Source: a virus. From it: DNA of 36,454 nt. Both the position numbers and the translations under genes were made by a program. A model generated the notes under the pieces. It ran no database searches. It was not told the origin of the DNA and saw nothing but the letters and a program-made list of their open reading frames with translations. The stretch spans positions 1-36,454 of IMG/VR virus record IMGVR_UViG_3300048044_000171; one strand, written 5' to 3'. Positions 1-6,422 of this stretch are shown here, piece by piece. Every line of letters begins with the position of its first letter. Positions within the stretch are counted from its first letter, which is position 1.

Positions 1-1212
1 TTATTTTTTAAAACGCTTTTCTAGTTCTTTTAGAGCTTCTCTTTTTTCGAGCGGAATAAAATGAAAATAAGTTTTATACGTTATACTCATGTCGCTGTGT
101 CCAAGTCGCTTGGATACATAACTGATTTCCTCGCCTGCTGCGAGCAAGTGGCTGGCATGGGTGTGTCGGAGACAATGAAAATTAAGTCTAGGAATTCCAC
201 ATTCAATACAAAATGCGGGGAACCATGAGCTTATCGTATCAGGATGCATATAATAACCATCTTCGCGGCAAAAAATCAATTTCTTTTCCTTATTGTATTT
301 TTCTTTCAATCGTACTCTGTTAGGGGCTTGTTTTACTGCTTCAGCACGAAAAGCGTTTAAAATTTCGTCGGTAGCTTCTATAAGCCGCCGTTTTTTATTT
401 TTTGTAGATTTTAGCTCGTAACCTTTTTCTTTAGTATACACAAGCGCCTGTTTAATAAATATAGTCTTATTTTTAAAATCCACACAATCCCAGGTAAGAG
501 CCAGCAATTCCTCACGCCTCATTCCAGTTCTTAGATCAACTGAAATTAAATTTGTGTATGAAGTTCTTTTTGCTGCTTTTTCCATCTTGGCAATCTCATC
601 AGATGTAAAGACTTTAACCATATCTTCATCAGGATCATAACCGCTTAGTTGCTCAGGTTCTGGTAACTTGATTCGTGCCGCTACATTCCGGGTTAAAATT
701 TCATCTTCATATACGGCATGATTTAGAACCCGGCGAATCAACCGATGATGATGGGCAATTGTATCTTTGCCAATCGGTTTTTTGATACTTTTATTCTTAT
801 CGTCTTCATTGGTATCTTCTCTTAAGTTACCAACCTCAATAATTTTATCATAAAAATTTTGCAAGTCCGTGCGCTTTAGATCACAAAGGCGTATGTGACC
901 GAGCCAGGGAATTATGCGCAGGTCAGCACATTGCTTATATCTTTCGATAGTTTTTGATGCCAAATCCTTTGCAGCTGAAGTCTTAAACCAATACTCGAAA
1001 TATTCTTTAACAGTTATTTTTGATGTCGGTTTATAAGATCCCTGAGCAATTTCAGTTAATATCTTTAAGCGCTCAATCTCGGCCACTTCCATATCGGTAG
1101 TGTTGAGAGTGCGCGTTTCTTTTTTGCGCTTTTTAGTAATCGGGTCTATACCGTGATCAATGACTAGGGTCAAAGCTATTTTAGACCGTTGAATGATTCG
1201 GACTGTTGCCAT
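1..1212 (-). CDS. int: Phage integrase, tyrosine recombinase family
   Basis: 403-residue site-specific recombinase that would integrate and, with a directionality factor, excise the phage genome at the host attachment site. The sequence shows an N-terminal arm-binding-like part, a SAM-like core-binding domain (about residues 65-170) and a C-terminal catalytic domain with the tyrosine-recombinase signature: R232 in TGMRREELL, H346 and R349 in HCLRH, H372 in LGHSD and the nucleophile Y382 in TYKTYFHF. The length is usual for Firmicute phage integrases. The ATG at 1212 follows the ribosome site AAAGGAG. It is the last gene of the leftward lysogeny cluster but is separated from its upstream neighbour by a terminator, so it probably has its own promoter in 1213-1253. 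The attachment site lies outside the window. Family assignment is secure. Confidence 0.96.
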   Translation of the reverse strand: MATVRIIQRSKIALTLVIDHGIDPITKKRKKETRTLNTTDMEVAEIERLKILTEIAQGSYKPTSKITVKEYFEYWFKTSAAKDLASKTIERYKQCADLRIIPWLGHIRLCDLKRTDLQNFYDKIIEVGNLREDTNEDDKNKSIKKPIGKDTIAHHHRLIRRVLNHAVYEDEILTRNVAARIKLPEPEQLSGYDPDEDMVKVFTSDEIAKMEKAAKRTSYTNLISVDLRTGMRREELLALTWDCVDFKNKTIFIKQALVYTKEKGYELKSTKNKKRRLIEATDEILNAFRAEAVKQAPNRVRLKEKYNKEKKLIFCREDGYYMHPDTISSWFPAFCIECGIPRLNFHCLRHTHASHLLAAGEEISYVSKRLGHSDMSITYKTYFHFIPLEKREALKELEKRFKK

Positions 1213-1253
1213 AAGAAAGGCTCCTTTCTAGTACATATGTTCGGTTTTGGTGT

Positions 1254-1277
1254 TAAAAGAAAAGCGGCTAGGCCGCT
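1254..1277 (-). terminator. Leftward intrinsic terminator before int
   Basis: On the minus strand the arms AGCGGC and GCCGCT (1272-1277 and 1263-1268, loop 1269-1271) are followed by a T-rich tail. The stem overlaps the stop codon of the membrane-protein gene, so it should end the repressor-side transcript and uncouple int from it. Confidence 0.7.
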
Positions 1278-2007
1278 AGTTTCCGGAAAAATTTGCTGAT
1301 ACTTCGGATTGTTTCATTAAAATGCGAAGAATAGCGTACCAATGTTCAATGTCCTCTTGGAGAAGAAATTCAATGTTGTGGGATGGCTTCCTTAAATCAT
1401 TTACTATGAGATGTAAAACAAATTTATTTGTTTTATGTTCTGCCTTTCTTTTACCTGAAGCTTCTTCTATGAGAGCTCTGACGTCACCAGGCAAAATTTC
1501 GCCTGTGATTGCGCCGCCTACTTGGCTTGTACGAGATGTTTTTGTAATACTTATTTTGTCTTCTATAATCTCTATTTCTATTAGATCTTTTACTGAATAT
1601 ATATAAGGATTGAACTGCGATTCCATATCGTCAACAATACATATCTTCTTTCGAACTTCATCATATCCCAAATAGCAATTCAAGCTGTCGGTAAAGTATA
1701 AATCCGCTACTGTAAAATCAGGCAGGTTTCTAATCCGATCTTCGATCGTGATTGGCTTAGAAACTATTATCCTTGAAAATGCTAGACCTTTAATTTTCTT
1801 TCGATTAAAAATCCACCAAATTATAAGTACTAAAGCTATTGATATGATAAAAAGAGACACTGTCAAAGCCATAATTATAGCCACAAATGATAGAAATCCT
1901 ATCATTAGAGATATTTTCCACTTTCCGTTTTTATTAATTGCAAAATAGATGGAGATAAATATACTAATCCCCAAAATAATAGATAATAATTGTCCTATGA
2001 ATTCCAT
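1276..2007 (-). CDS. Membrane protein of the lysogeny cluster, function unknown
   Basis: About 243 residues. The N-terminal 75 residues contain two or three hydrophobic helices, one near residues 5-25, one or two within 33-68, then the basic NRKKIKG stop-transfer. The remaining 165 residues are a soluble, probably cytoplasmic domain with beta-rich stretches (YIYSVKDLIEIEIIEDK) and a C-terminal amphipathic segment. The second ATG (2007) is preferred because GAAGGAG lies 7-8 nt before it; the first ATG at 2013 is too close to that site. It lies 13 nt downstream of the ImmA-like gene in the same leftward transcript, so it is likely expressed in the lysogen. Position and topology suit a superinfection-exclusion or lysogenic-conversion protein, but I recognise no family. 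Confidence 0.8.
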   Translation of the reverse strand: MEFIGQLLSIILGISIFISIYFAINKNGKWKISLMIGFLSFVAIIMALTVSLFIISIALVLIIWWIFNRKKIKGLAFSRIIVSKPITIEDRIRNLPDFTVADLYFTDSLNCYLGYDEVRKKICIVDDMESQFNPYIYSVKDLIEIEIIEDKISITKTSRTSQVGGAITGEILPGDVRALIEEASGKRKAEHKTNKFVLHLIVNDLRKPSHNIEFLLQEDIEHWYAILRILMKQSEVSANFSGN

Positions 2008-2020
2008 AATCATTCTCCTT

Positions 2021-2449
2021 CTAAATAATAAATTGACTCAGTATTTGATGAACGATGTACGGATCAGGGCGCTTGGTGTTTATAATTGCAGCCAGCAATG
2101 ACGCGTTAATATCAGTGGAATACGAAAGAAGATGAAGAGCGTACTCATTAGCTTCAACTTCTTTTTTTGATCTAATAAAATATGTACCGCTTAAAGTATA
2201 GTAATATCCATAGGCAGGATGTAGTCGGGCATGTCCTAACTCATGGCACAATACTATCTTTTGATTTTCCTCGGGTAGCGCAGTATTAAGAGCTATGTAT
2301 TTCCGACGTAGGGAACGGACCATAAATCCCCTAACACGACTCGGTAAATCAAGCTCTAAAACAGTAATACCTAAATAGCTGGACAAGGTATAGGGATTAC
2401 AAGTACCATATTTGTTTATAAGGTTAGCGACCCGTAATTTTATATTCAT
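2021..2449 (-). CDS. ImmA/IrrE-family metallopeptidase
   Basis: 142-residue putative zinc peptidase. The HELGH motif at residues 69-73 gives the two histidine ligands and the catalytic glutamate, and the downstream EVEANEYALHLL helix supplies the probable third ligand, as in the ImmA/IrrE (DUF955) family. In ICEBs1 and related phages such proteins inactivate the partner repressor during DNA damage; here the repressor gene lies directly upstream, so anti-repressor activity is the natural inference. The ATG at 2449 is chosen over the upstream in-frame start (2494) because a GGGGGAG ribosome site sits just before it. The gene is at the short end of the family and lacks an N-terminal helix-turn-helix. 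Confidence 0.9.
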   Translation of the reverse strand: MNIKLRVANLINKYGTCNPYTLSSYLGITVLELDLPSRVRGFMVRSLRRKYIALNTALPEENQKIVLCHELGHARLHPAYGYYYTLSGTYFIRSKKEVEANEYALHLLSYSTDINASLLAAIINTKRPDPYIVHQILSQFII

Positions 2450-2526
2450 ATCTACTCCCCCCAGAGGGAACGCCAGTTTGGTAAAGTTCGACAAACAGTA
2501 AGCGGAAACTATCCTAAGGTAGTATA

Positions 2527-2937
2527 CTAGGATTTTTTCCGCTTATTTTGTTGCTTGGCATCCCAAAAGATTATTTCCAGTGCTTTCCGTATTTTTCCTT
2601 TATCATCTTCGGTTAATGGTACGCCATCAAACATAATTTCTTGATTATCCAAGAACTTTTGAAGGTCTTTAGGCTTTTTTTGTTCTATTTCTCCTGTATC
2701 TGTAACTGGATAGCCTGCTTTTATCATTACTTCACTGAAAGATACTTTGAGAAATGGCGCGAGTTTCGCTAATGTTTCAGGCTCTGCTTTTTGATTTCCG
2801 GATTCAATTCTCGATACCGTTGTAGTGCTAACGTTGGAGGTAAGTGCAAGTTGACGTTGGCTCGAATAGCCACTGGCCACTCTTAATTTTGAAAACCAAA
2901 TGCCAAATTCTTTTAGTTGTTCTTTATCATTAGTCAT
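2527..2937 (-). CDS. CI-like phage repressor, XRE-family HTH
   Basis: 136-residue DNA-binding protein expected to hold the prophage silent. An N-terminal helix-turn-helix (about residues 10-65, including YSSQRQLALTSNVSTTTVSR) is followed by a short charged C-terminal region ending in a lysine-rich tail. There is no LexA/Ser-Lys autoproteolysis domain, which fits inactivation by the neighbouring ImmA-like peptidase instead of by RecA-stimulated self-cleavage. The start is set at 2937 because GAGGTG precedes it by about 7 nt; the longer reading frame to 3009 runs through promoter and operator DNA. Operator-like palindrome O1 overlaps its ribosome site and start, which suggests autoregulation. 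Confidence 0.92.
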   Translation of the reverse strand: MTNDKEQLKEFGIWFSKLRVASGYSSQRQLALTSNVSTTTVSRIESGNQKAEPETLAKLAPFLKVSFSEVMIKAGYPVTDTGEIEQKKPKDLQKFLDNQEIMFDGVPLTEDDKGKIRKALEIIFWDAKQQNKRKKS

Positions 2938-2954
2938 ATTAGCACCTCGCAATA

Positions 2955-2984
2955 AGTATACCCTATCATATTTCGTGTACGCAA
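2955..2984 (-). promoter_or_regulatory. Leftward (repressor) promoter candidate
   Basis: On the minus strand TATACT (2960-2955) is preceded by TTGCGT (2984-2979) with an 18-bp spacer. O2 covers the -35 element and O1 lies immediately downstream of the -10, over the ribosome site of the repressor gene. Confidence 0.55.
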
Positions 2985-3028
2985 TATAAAACATGTCGCG
3001 ATCTCGCATAATTTTAACAAAAAAAGTA

Positions 3029-3060
3029 TTGCGCTAACGACATACATATGTTAATATAAT
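3029..3060 (+). promoter_or_regulatory. Rightward early promoter candidate
   Basis: A perfect TATAAT (3055-3060) overlaps O5 by two bases. The best -35-like hexamer, TTGCGC (3029-3034) inside O4, is 20 bp upstream, which is long, so the -35 is uncertain. Repressor bound at O4 and O5 would block this promoter, which would drive the Cro-like gene and the early operon. Confidence 0.5.
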
Positions 3061-3093
3061 ATTGCGAGGTCGCGATATAAGGGGGTGAACACC

Positions 3094-3375
3094 TTGCCGA
3101 TAAATTTAAAAAAATCCGCGTTTCAAGAATACCAACAAAAGCATAATTTAGGCGAAAGTGAGTGCGCAAAGAAGATGAACATCAGTCCCTCACAGCTATG
3201 GAAGGTAAAAGAAGGAATACATTCTCCGGGGGTGAGTTTTATTGCTGGTGCGCTAGAAGTATTTCCTGAAGCAACCTTTGATGATTTATTTTTTTTACCA
3301 TTTATGTTGCGTGATCGCGATATTGATGGCAAAACTACCGCAAAAAATGAGCATGCGGCCACTAGGTCAGCGTGA
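3094..3375 (+). CDS. Cro-like transcriptional regulator
   Basis: About 93 residues with a compact helix-turn-helix (GESECAKKMNISPSQLWKV), the first rightward gene, opposite the CI-like repressor, so a Cro-type role is likely. The TTG at 3094 is preferred: the strong ribosome site AAGGGGGTGA ends 5 nt upstream, while the alternative GTG at 3085 lies inside that site. The C-terminal part (after FFLPFMLRDRD) is encoded by DNA that also carries operator-like palindrome O6, so the end of the gene doubles as a candidate control site. The stop codon overlaps the next gene's GGAGGTGA. Confidence 0.8.
   Translation: MPINLKKSAFQEYQQKHNLGESECAKKMNISPSQLWKVKEGIHSPGVSFIAGALEVFPEATFDDLFFLPFMLRDRDIDGKTTAKNEHAATRSA
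3304..3323. promoter_or_regulatory. Operator-like palindrome O6 inside the Cro-like gene
   Basis: ATGTTGCGT ga TCGCGATAT has the same 9-N2-9 geometry and half-site as O1-O5 but lies about 245 bp downstream, within the coding sequence of the Cro-like gene. It could act as a roadblock or as a looping partner for the upstream array; this role is inferred. Confidence 0.65.
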
Positions 3376-3388
3376 GGAGGTGAGAAGT

Positions 3389-3592
3389 ATGGTTTACATC
3401 AAGATATCCGACAATGCAGCTGATGACTATTTAAAAATGCTTTATCAAATTCAGCGCCGAGAAAGATATTTGGAACGTTGTATGGGAAAGAGAATTCCGG
3501 TAGATTACAATCGTAAAGTAATGACACTAATTAAGAAATTGGAAGCATTAAGTGGTAAAAAGTATAAAAATAAAGATATTAAGGTTATTTGA
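3389..3592 (+). CDS. Small early protein, function unknown
   Basis: 67 residues, basic and mostly helical, with no recognisable family. The ATG at 3389 follows an excellent GGAGGTGA site that overlaps the stop of the Cro-like gene, so the two are translationally coupled. A longer open frame upstream (from 3278) only overlaps the Cro-like gene and has no ribosome site. The pattern of charged helices (LYQIQRRERYLERCMGKR, then LIKKLEALSGKKYK) suggests a small nucleic-acid-binding or adaptor protein, but this is a guess. Confidence 0.65.
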   Translation: MVYIKISDNAADDYLKMLYQIQRRERYLERCMGKRIPVDYNRKVMTLIKKLEALSGKKYKNKDIKVI

Positions 3593-3767
3593 TTGTTATT
3601 TGCGGTTTTTTATTGCTATTTATCTTATGTAAATTGACGCCAACTTGTATGGTCACAAAAATACATAAACAGATATACATGGACAGAAAAAATTAAGGAA
3701 AACGCAGGTGGACAAAGAGTAATAGTTATGTTGATTGCTATTATGAGATTAACTGGGAGATGAAAGC
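3593..3767. other. Intergenic stretch, no gene seen
   Basis: 175 AT-rich bases between two early genes. I see no convincing promoter, terminator or small gene; the ribosome site GGGAG of the next gene lies at its end. Confidence 0.5.
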
Positions 3768-4052
3768 ATGCAGTGTGAAAGTTGTTCAACGATAATTCCA
3801 TTAAAAGCAAAATTTTGTCCTGGCTGTGGCAGTCCAGTGCTACAACCAAAAGAAAAAAATCAAATTCCAGCAATTTTAAAGGCCAATGAAGCCATGGAAT
3901 TTCTTAGAATTTCAAGATCTCTGTTTTATCAGCTTCTAAGTCAGCCGAATGATCCGATTCCTTTTTTCCCAATGGGTAAGCGTAAAAGATTTATCACTGA
4001 TGAGCTACTAGCATGGGCTAAAAGAAATCAAAGACAGATAAGAGCTGGCTAA
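3768..4052 (+). CDS. Zinc ribbon fused to an excisionase-type winged HTH
   Basis: 94 residues in two parts. The N terminus has two CxxC pairs (MQCESC and FCPGCG) forming a classic zinc ribbon. From about residue 35 the segment ILKANEAMEFLRISRSLFYQLL, followed by FFPMGKRKRFITDELLAWAKRN, matches the MerR-like helix-turn-helix of the excisionase family, including the wing (GKRKRF) and the helix ending the domain. It could be a recombination directionality factor (Xis) or an early regulator. The fusion to a zinc ribbon is less common for Xis proteins. It has its own ribosome site after a 175-bp gap and is followed closely by a small membrane-protein gene. Confidence 0.8.
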   Translation: MQCESCSTIIPLKAKFCPGCGSPVLQPKEKNQIPAILKANEAMEFLRISRSLFYQLLSQPNDPIPFFPMGKRKRFITDELLAWAKRNQRQIRAG

Positions 4053-4072
4053 TTGAAGGGAGGTGCTTAGTT

Positions 4073-4216
4073 ATGGCTAGACCACTACCTGAAGAGGTAA
4101 AAAGCTTCTATGCTCCGCAGCGGCGAGAGCAGATCACGATCACGACCTATGATGCTTTTCCAGTTATTGTAGGGCTTTTGTTAATATTATTGGCTTTAGT
4201 ATCCACAGGCGTATAA
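4073..4216 (+). CDS. Small single-pass membrane protein
   Basis: 47 residues starting MARPLPEEVKSFYAPQRREQ and ending in one hydrophobic helix (FPVIVGLLLILLALVSTGV). The start has a strong GGGAGGTG site 8 nt upstream, and the gene lies 20 nt after the zinc-ribbon/HTH gene, so it is very probably translated. Membrane insertion is inferred from hydrophobicity; function unknown. Confidence 0.6.
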   Translation: MARPLPEEVKSFYAPQRREQITITTYDAFPVIVGLLLILLALVSTGV

Positions 4217-4321
4217 AAATAAATCCTGCTGGGGAGCAGGGGAAAGGGGAGAAGTTGATTTTACTTTAACAGATATTCTTGTCAGATTGTTTATTGATAT
4301 TCCGACAAAGGGAGTGAGAAG

Positions 4322-4891
4322 TTGGATGTTGGAACTATTTCCGCTATGGTCACGCCAGATATGTTTCAGAATGTTAGCGACATGTTGCAATTGGCTTTAG
4401 GCTGCTGTGATCGGCCACCAAAAGCAATAGCGGCAGATATAGGCTACTCGGTAGACTCGATTTACTCAGCATTGAAAGGCTCACGTAGCATACCCGTCAA
4501 GGCCAGACAAAAATTATCACAGGTTAACTTTATAGCAGCTGCAGCTGTAGCGATGGAAGCAACCGGATTTAAAAGACTTTTTGGCTACCAGCAGGTGGAT
4601 AGGCATGTGCAGTCAATGATTATCAGACTGAGTCGGCAGGATAAAGAAATATCAGGAATTCTTAGGGAACTTCCAGAAATGCTACTAGATAAAAATTCCT
4701 ATCAGGATCTTAGCAGCGAAGAAGTAGAACAAATTACATTAGTTGCCTGCCGGTTAGTCGATCGGGCGAACGGTACGATCAACTTAGTCATGGAGCTTGA
4801 AACTCGCTATAAATTGGGGTTGACGGGATATATGCAGGGCAAAGAAAAAGCCGCCTGTGTTGGACCACAGACAGCTTTAAGGACAAATTAG
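4322..4891 (+). CDS. Phage regulatory protein with HTH (CII-like candidate)
   Basis: 189 residues, starting with TTG 8 nt after a GGGAGTGAG ribosome site. Residues 25-60 (CDRPPKAIAADIGYSVDSIYSALKG... in part) form a helix-turn-helix with the look of XRE/CII-type regulators, followed by alpha-helical segments, one rich in RQDKEISGILRELPEML. It lies early in the rightward operon, 105 bp after the small membrane gene, where several Firmicute phages carry a CII-like or early regulator. DNA binding is likely; the specific role is not established from sequence. Confidence 0.7.
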   Translation: MDVGTISAMVTPDMFQNVSDMLQLALGCCDRPPKAIAADIGYSVDSIYSALKGSRSIPVKARQKLSQVNFIAAAAVAMEATGFKRLFGYQQVDRHVQSMIIRLSRQDKEISGILRELPEMLLDKNSYQDLSSEEVEQITLVACRLVDRANGTINLVMELETRYKLGLTGYMQGKEKAACVGPQTALRTN

Positions 4892-4948
4892 ATCTAATTA
4901 ACTTAAGTATATCACGACGCTAAATTTTAATCAATGGAGGCACGAACA

Positions 4949-5155
4949 GTGGACAAATCAAAATATGAGTGGGGCCGCAAGTATGCCCAGTTTATTATGG
5001 AAAACCACCAAAGTGATAGTATATGCGTTTTGGTGGAGCTGGTTGATGATTATAAATTCATGGCGTATGAGTTTGGAAGCGCATTTACTCTTGGAATAGC
5101 TGATGAAATGTGGCAGTGGGTACTGGAACGAGATTATGAGCAGGTAGCATCATGA
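4949..5155 (+). CDS. Small acidic early protein, function unknown
   Basis: 68 residues. The GTG at 4949 is preferred because the GGAGG site (4936-4940) stands 8 nt before it; the in-frame ATG at 4934 overlaps that site. The product contains VELVDDYKFMAYEFGSAF and a C-terminal WQWVLERDYEQ helix and is acidic. The stop codon overlaps the next start (ATGA), so it is coupled to the small zinc-finger gene that follows. No family recognised. Confidence 0.6.
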   Translation: MDKSKYEWGRKYAQFIMENHQSDSICVLVELVDDYKFMAYEFGSAFTLGIADEMWQWVLERDYEQVAS

Positions 5156-5292
5156 GATACCGTCGTCTGCATTGTGACAGTTGTGGGTGGTGCGATGTGA
5201 AATTTGAAGTTGTAGGCAAAATGATTTTGTGTCAGCGATGCGCTGGCCGAATTAAACGGAAAATGAAAAAGCTGAGGAGGATTAGCGCATGA
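5152..5292 (+). CDS. Small zinc-ribbon protein
   Basis: 46 residues with two cysteine pairs (CDSCGWC near the N terminus and CQRC near residue 27) and a strongly basic tail (GRIKRKMKKLRR), which suggests a tiny nucleic-acid-binding zinc ribbon. It overlaps both neighbours by ATGA junctions (5152-5155 and 5289-5292), which supports real translation within the operon. Function unknown. Confidence 0.6.
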   Translation: MRYRRLHCDSCGWCDVKFEVVGKMILCQRCAGRIKRKMKKLRRISA

Positions 5293-5495
5293 ACGAGCAA
5301 AAGAATACCGCAATTGGTACAAACAGTAGCGGCGAGTTATTAAAAATTAAGGTTGTTGTCAAGATTGAAAATATTGAAGAAGTTAATCAATTAATTCAAG
5401 CCGGATTTAAGATTATGGATATTTTTCATGGGGAATTTATATTGGGTTCAGAAGATAAAGATGCTATTGCGAGTTTTTTTCACAACTCGCAATAG
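5289..5495 (+). CDS. Small early protein with palindrome-encoded C terminus
   Basis: 68 residues; ATG overlaps the previous stop and GAGGAGG precedes it. Predicted as a small alpha/beta domain (LLKIKVVVKIENIEEVNQLI, then IMDIFHGEFIL). The last codons lie within a 13-bp perfect inverted repeat and overlap the convergent minus-strand gene by 32 nt; both proteins consequently end in AIAS...NSQ. Function unknown. Confidence 0.65.
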   Translation: MNEQKNTAIGTNSSGELLKIKVVVKIENIEEVNQLIQAGFKIMDIFHGEFILGSEDKDAIASFFHNSQ

Positions 5496-5496
5496 C
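5463..5496. repeat. 13-bp perfect inverted repeat at a convergent gene junction
   Basis: GCTATTGCGAGTT (5463-5475) and AACTCGCAATAGC (5484-5496) are perfect complements around an 8-nt loop. The hairpin forms in both transcripts and contains the stop codons of both convergent genes. It is not followed by a clear T-run on either strand, so if it terminates transcription it does so imperfectly. The arms contain near-matches to the operator half-site (CTATTGCGA) but with a 14-bp gap rather than 2 bp. Confidence 0.75.
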
Positions 5497-5826
5497 GAGT
5501 CCTGCAAGCGCAATATTGTTAACTTCTTCAATCCATTGCTGGCTGTCTGTTAAAGAATGTGGTTTTTTAATTTGGAGTATTTCACACAACAAGTTAATTT
5601 GGGCTGTGGTTTCTTTAAAAATACGATCGGCTTCTGGATGAAACTTATTTTCAAAAAGATTTCTTTTTTCGGGAATGGGTTCACCTAGAAAGCTAAATGT
5701 AAGTCGTTCGTTAATAAATGCAAAATTTTTATGGTCTGTTGTTTCTAAGCGGAGTTTAATAAGTTGGCAGTTTTCTTGAAGTGCTAAAGATAATCGTTTG
5801 ATTGTTTGGAAATTTGGTAAATCCAT
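5464..5826 (-). CDS. Leftward accessory (moron) protein, function unknown
   Basis: 120 residues, mostly alpha-helical, encoded against the direction of the early operon. No domain recognised; features include FLGEPIPEKRNLFENKFHPEADRIFKET and a conserved-looking SQQWIEEVNNIALAGLAIAS helix. It begins after a GAGGATGTGATG stretch and a sigma-H-like promoter motif lies 25-50 bp upstream, so it is probably expressed from the lysogen independently of the lytic transcript. Its end overlaps the convergent gene by 32 nt. The isolated, opposite-strand position is typical of lysogenic-conversion or anti-defence genes; the function is not known. Confidence 0.7.
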   Translation of the reverse strand: MDLPNFQTIKRLSLALQENCQLIKLRLETTDHKNFAFINERLTFSFLGEPIPEKRNLFENKFHPEADRIFKETTAQINLLCEILQIKKPHSLTDSQQWIEEVNNIALAGLAIASCEKNSQ

Positions 5827-5850
5827 ATCATCACATCCTCAAAGTTGACA

Positions 5851-5877
5851 CTTCGACAAAATACATTAATTTCCTAT
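5851..5877 (-). promoter_or_regulatory. Sigma-H-like promoter for the leftward gene
   Basis: Minus strand reads ATAGGAAAT, 11 nt, GTCGAAG: AGGA and GAA separated by 17 nt, against the known B. subtilis sigma-H consensus RnAGGAwWW-N11/12-RnnGAAT. Only the final T differs. It lies 25 bp before the start codon of the 120-residue gene. Confidence 0.55.
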
Positions 5878-5967
5878 ATGAAGGAACATTCAATTTAAAA
5901 TAATCGGCGTTAATCTTAAGAGCATTGGCACTCGGCGACAAATAAAGAAATTGAGGAGGATTACATC

Positions 5968-6216
5968 GTGAAATTAACTGCAGAGCTATTGGCAAAGCTT
6001 TTGGCCTGGAAAGAAAAGGGTAATCGTGGGTTTACAATTCAAACTTATCGGCGGTATGAAGATGCTTTTATTATTGTCTTCGACTATGCACTCGTAGGAG
6101 ATTTAGAAATCAATGAGTCCAATGTAAATAAAAACTGGTCCGAATTAATTATGCGAGAAAAGAAAGAATTCCTCGCTGCTGAATTGGCTCGGTGCGCAGA
6201 AAATATAGCATTATGA
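5968..6216 (+). CDS. Small early protein, function unknown
   Basis: 82 residues from a GTG with GAGGAGG 8-9 nt upstream. Helical N terminus (MKLTAELLAKLLAWKEKG) and an acidic middle section; no family recognised. It opens the cluster that leads through the next small gene into the Bet recombinase, so it may be a recombination or replication accessory protein, by position only. Confidence 0.65.
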   Translation: MKLTAELLAKLLAWKEKGNRGFTIQTYRRYEDAFIIVFDYALVGDLEINESNVNKNWSELIMREKKEFLAAELARCAENIAL

Positions 6217-6422
6217 GCCTTGCCGATGATAATGGGATTACAGATGCTTTTGATTTATTGAGCGGAAGATGTACAAGGCCAGAGCTGATTAATCCATATC
6301 TCAGAGAGCATTATACGGGGCGGAAACCGCGTGATGGTGAAATGTGGCGCAGTCCCATGAGTAGGGAATTAGTACGGTATGTAGACCTTGAAAAAACGAA
6401 GGATGGTGTAGAAAATGGCTAA
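6213..6422 (+). CDS. Small early protein upstream of bet
   Basis: 69 residues if the ATG at 6213, which overlaps the previous stop as ATGA, is used; a GTG at 6192 would add seven residues. The stretch RKPRDGEMWRSPMSRELVRYVD is distinctive but I do not recognise a family. The stop codon overlaps the start of the recombinase gene by 8 nt, which indicates tight translational coupling. Confidence 0.6.
   Translation: MSLADDNGITDAFDLLSGRCTRPELINPYLREHYTGRKPRDGEMWRSPMSRELVRYVDLEKTKDGVENG

Larger units (their letters stand above)
2936..3078. promoter_or_regulatory. Divergent operator array, five palindromes O1-O5
   Basis: Five imperfect palindromes of the form 9-N2-9 with half-site consensus ATATTGCGA lie between the repressor and the Cro-like gene. 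O1 2936-2955 (ATATTAGCA cc TCGCAATAA), O2 2968-2987 (ATATTTCGT gt ACGCAATAT), O3 2993-3012 (ATGTCGCGA tc TCGCATAAT), O4 3026-3045 (GTATTGCGC ta ACGACATAC), O5 3059-3078 (ATATTGCGA gg TCGCGATAT). Centre-to-centre spacings are 32, 25, 33 and 33 bp, close to whole helical turns except O2-O3. O2 and O1 flank the leftward -10; O4 and O5 flank the rightward -10. This is the expected layout for CI/Cro-type control of divergent promoters. Binding by either protein is inferred. Confidence 0.82.

Noticed and set aside
2486-2517. AGGATAG...GTCGAAC on the minus strand upstream of the ImmA-like gene, resembling a sigma-H promoter
   Set aside because: The two elements are 22 nt apart instead of 17-18, so the geometry is wrong.
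4225-4240. CCTGCT/AGCAGG hairpin
   Set aside because: Short, with a G-rich loop and tail, not a terminator; no regulatory role could be supported.
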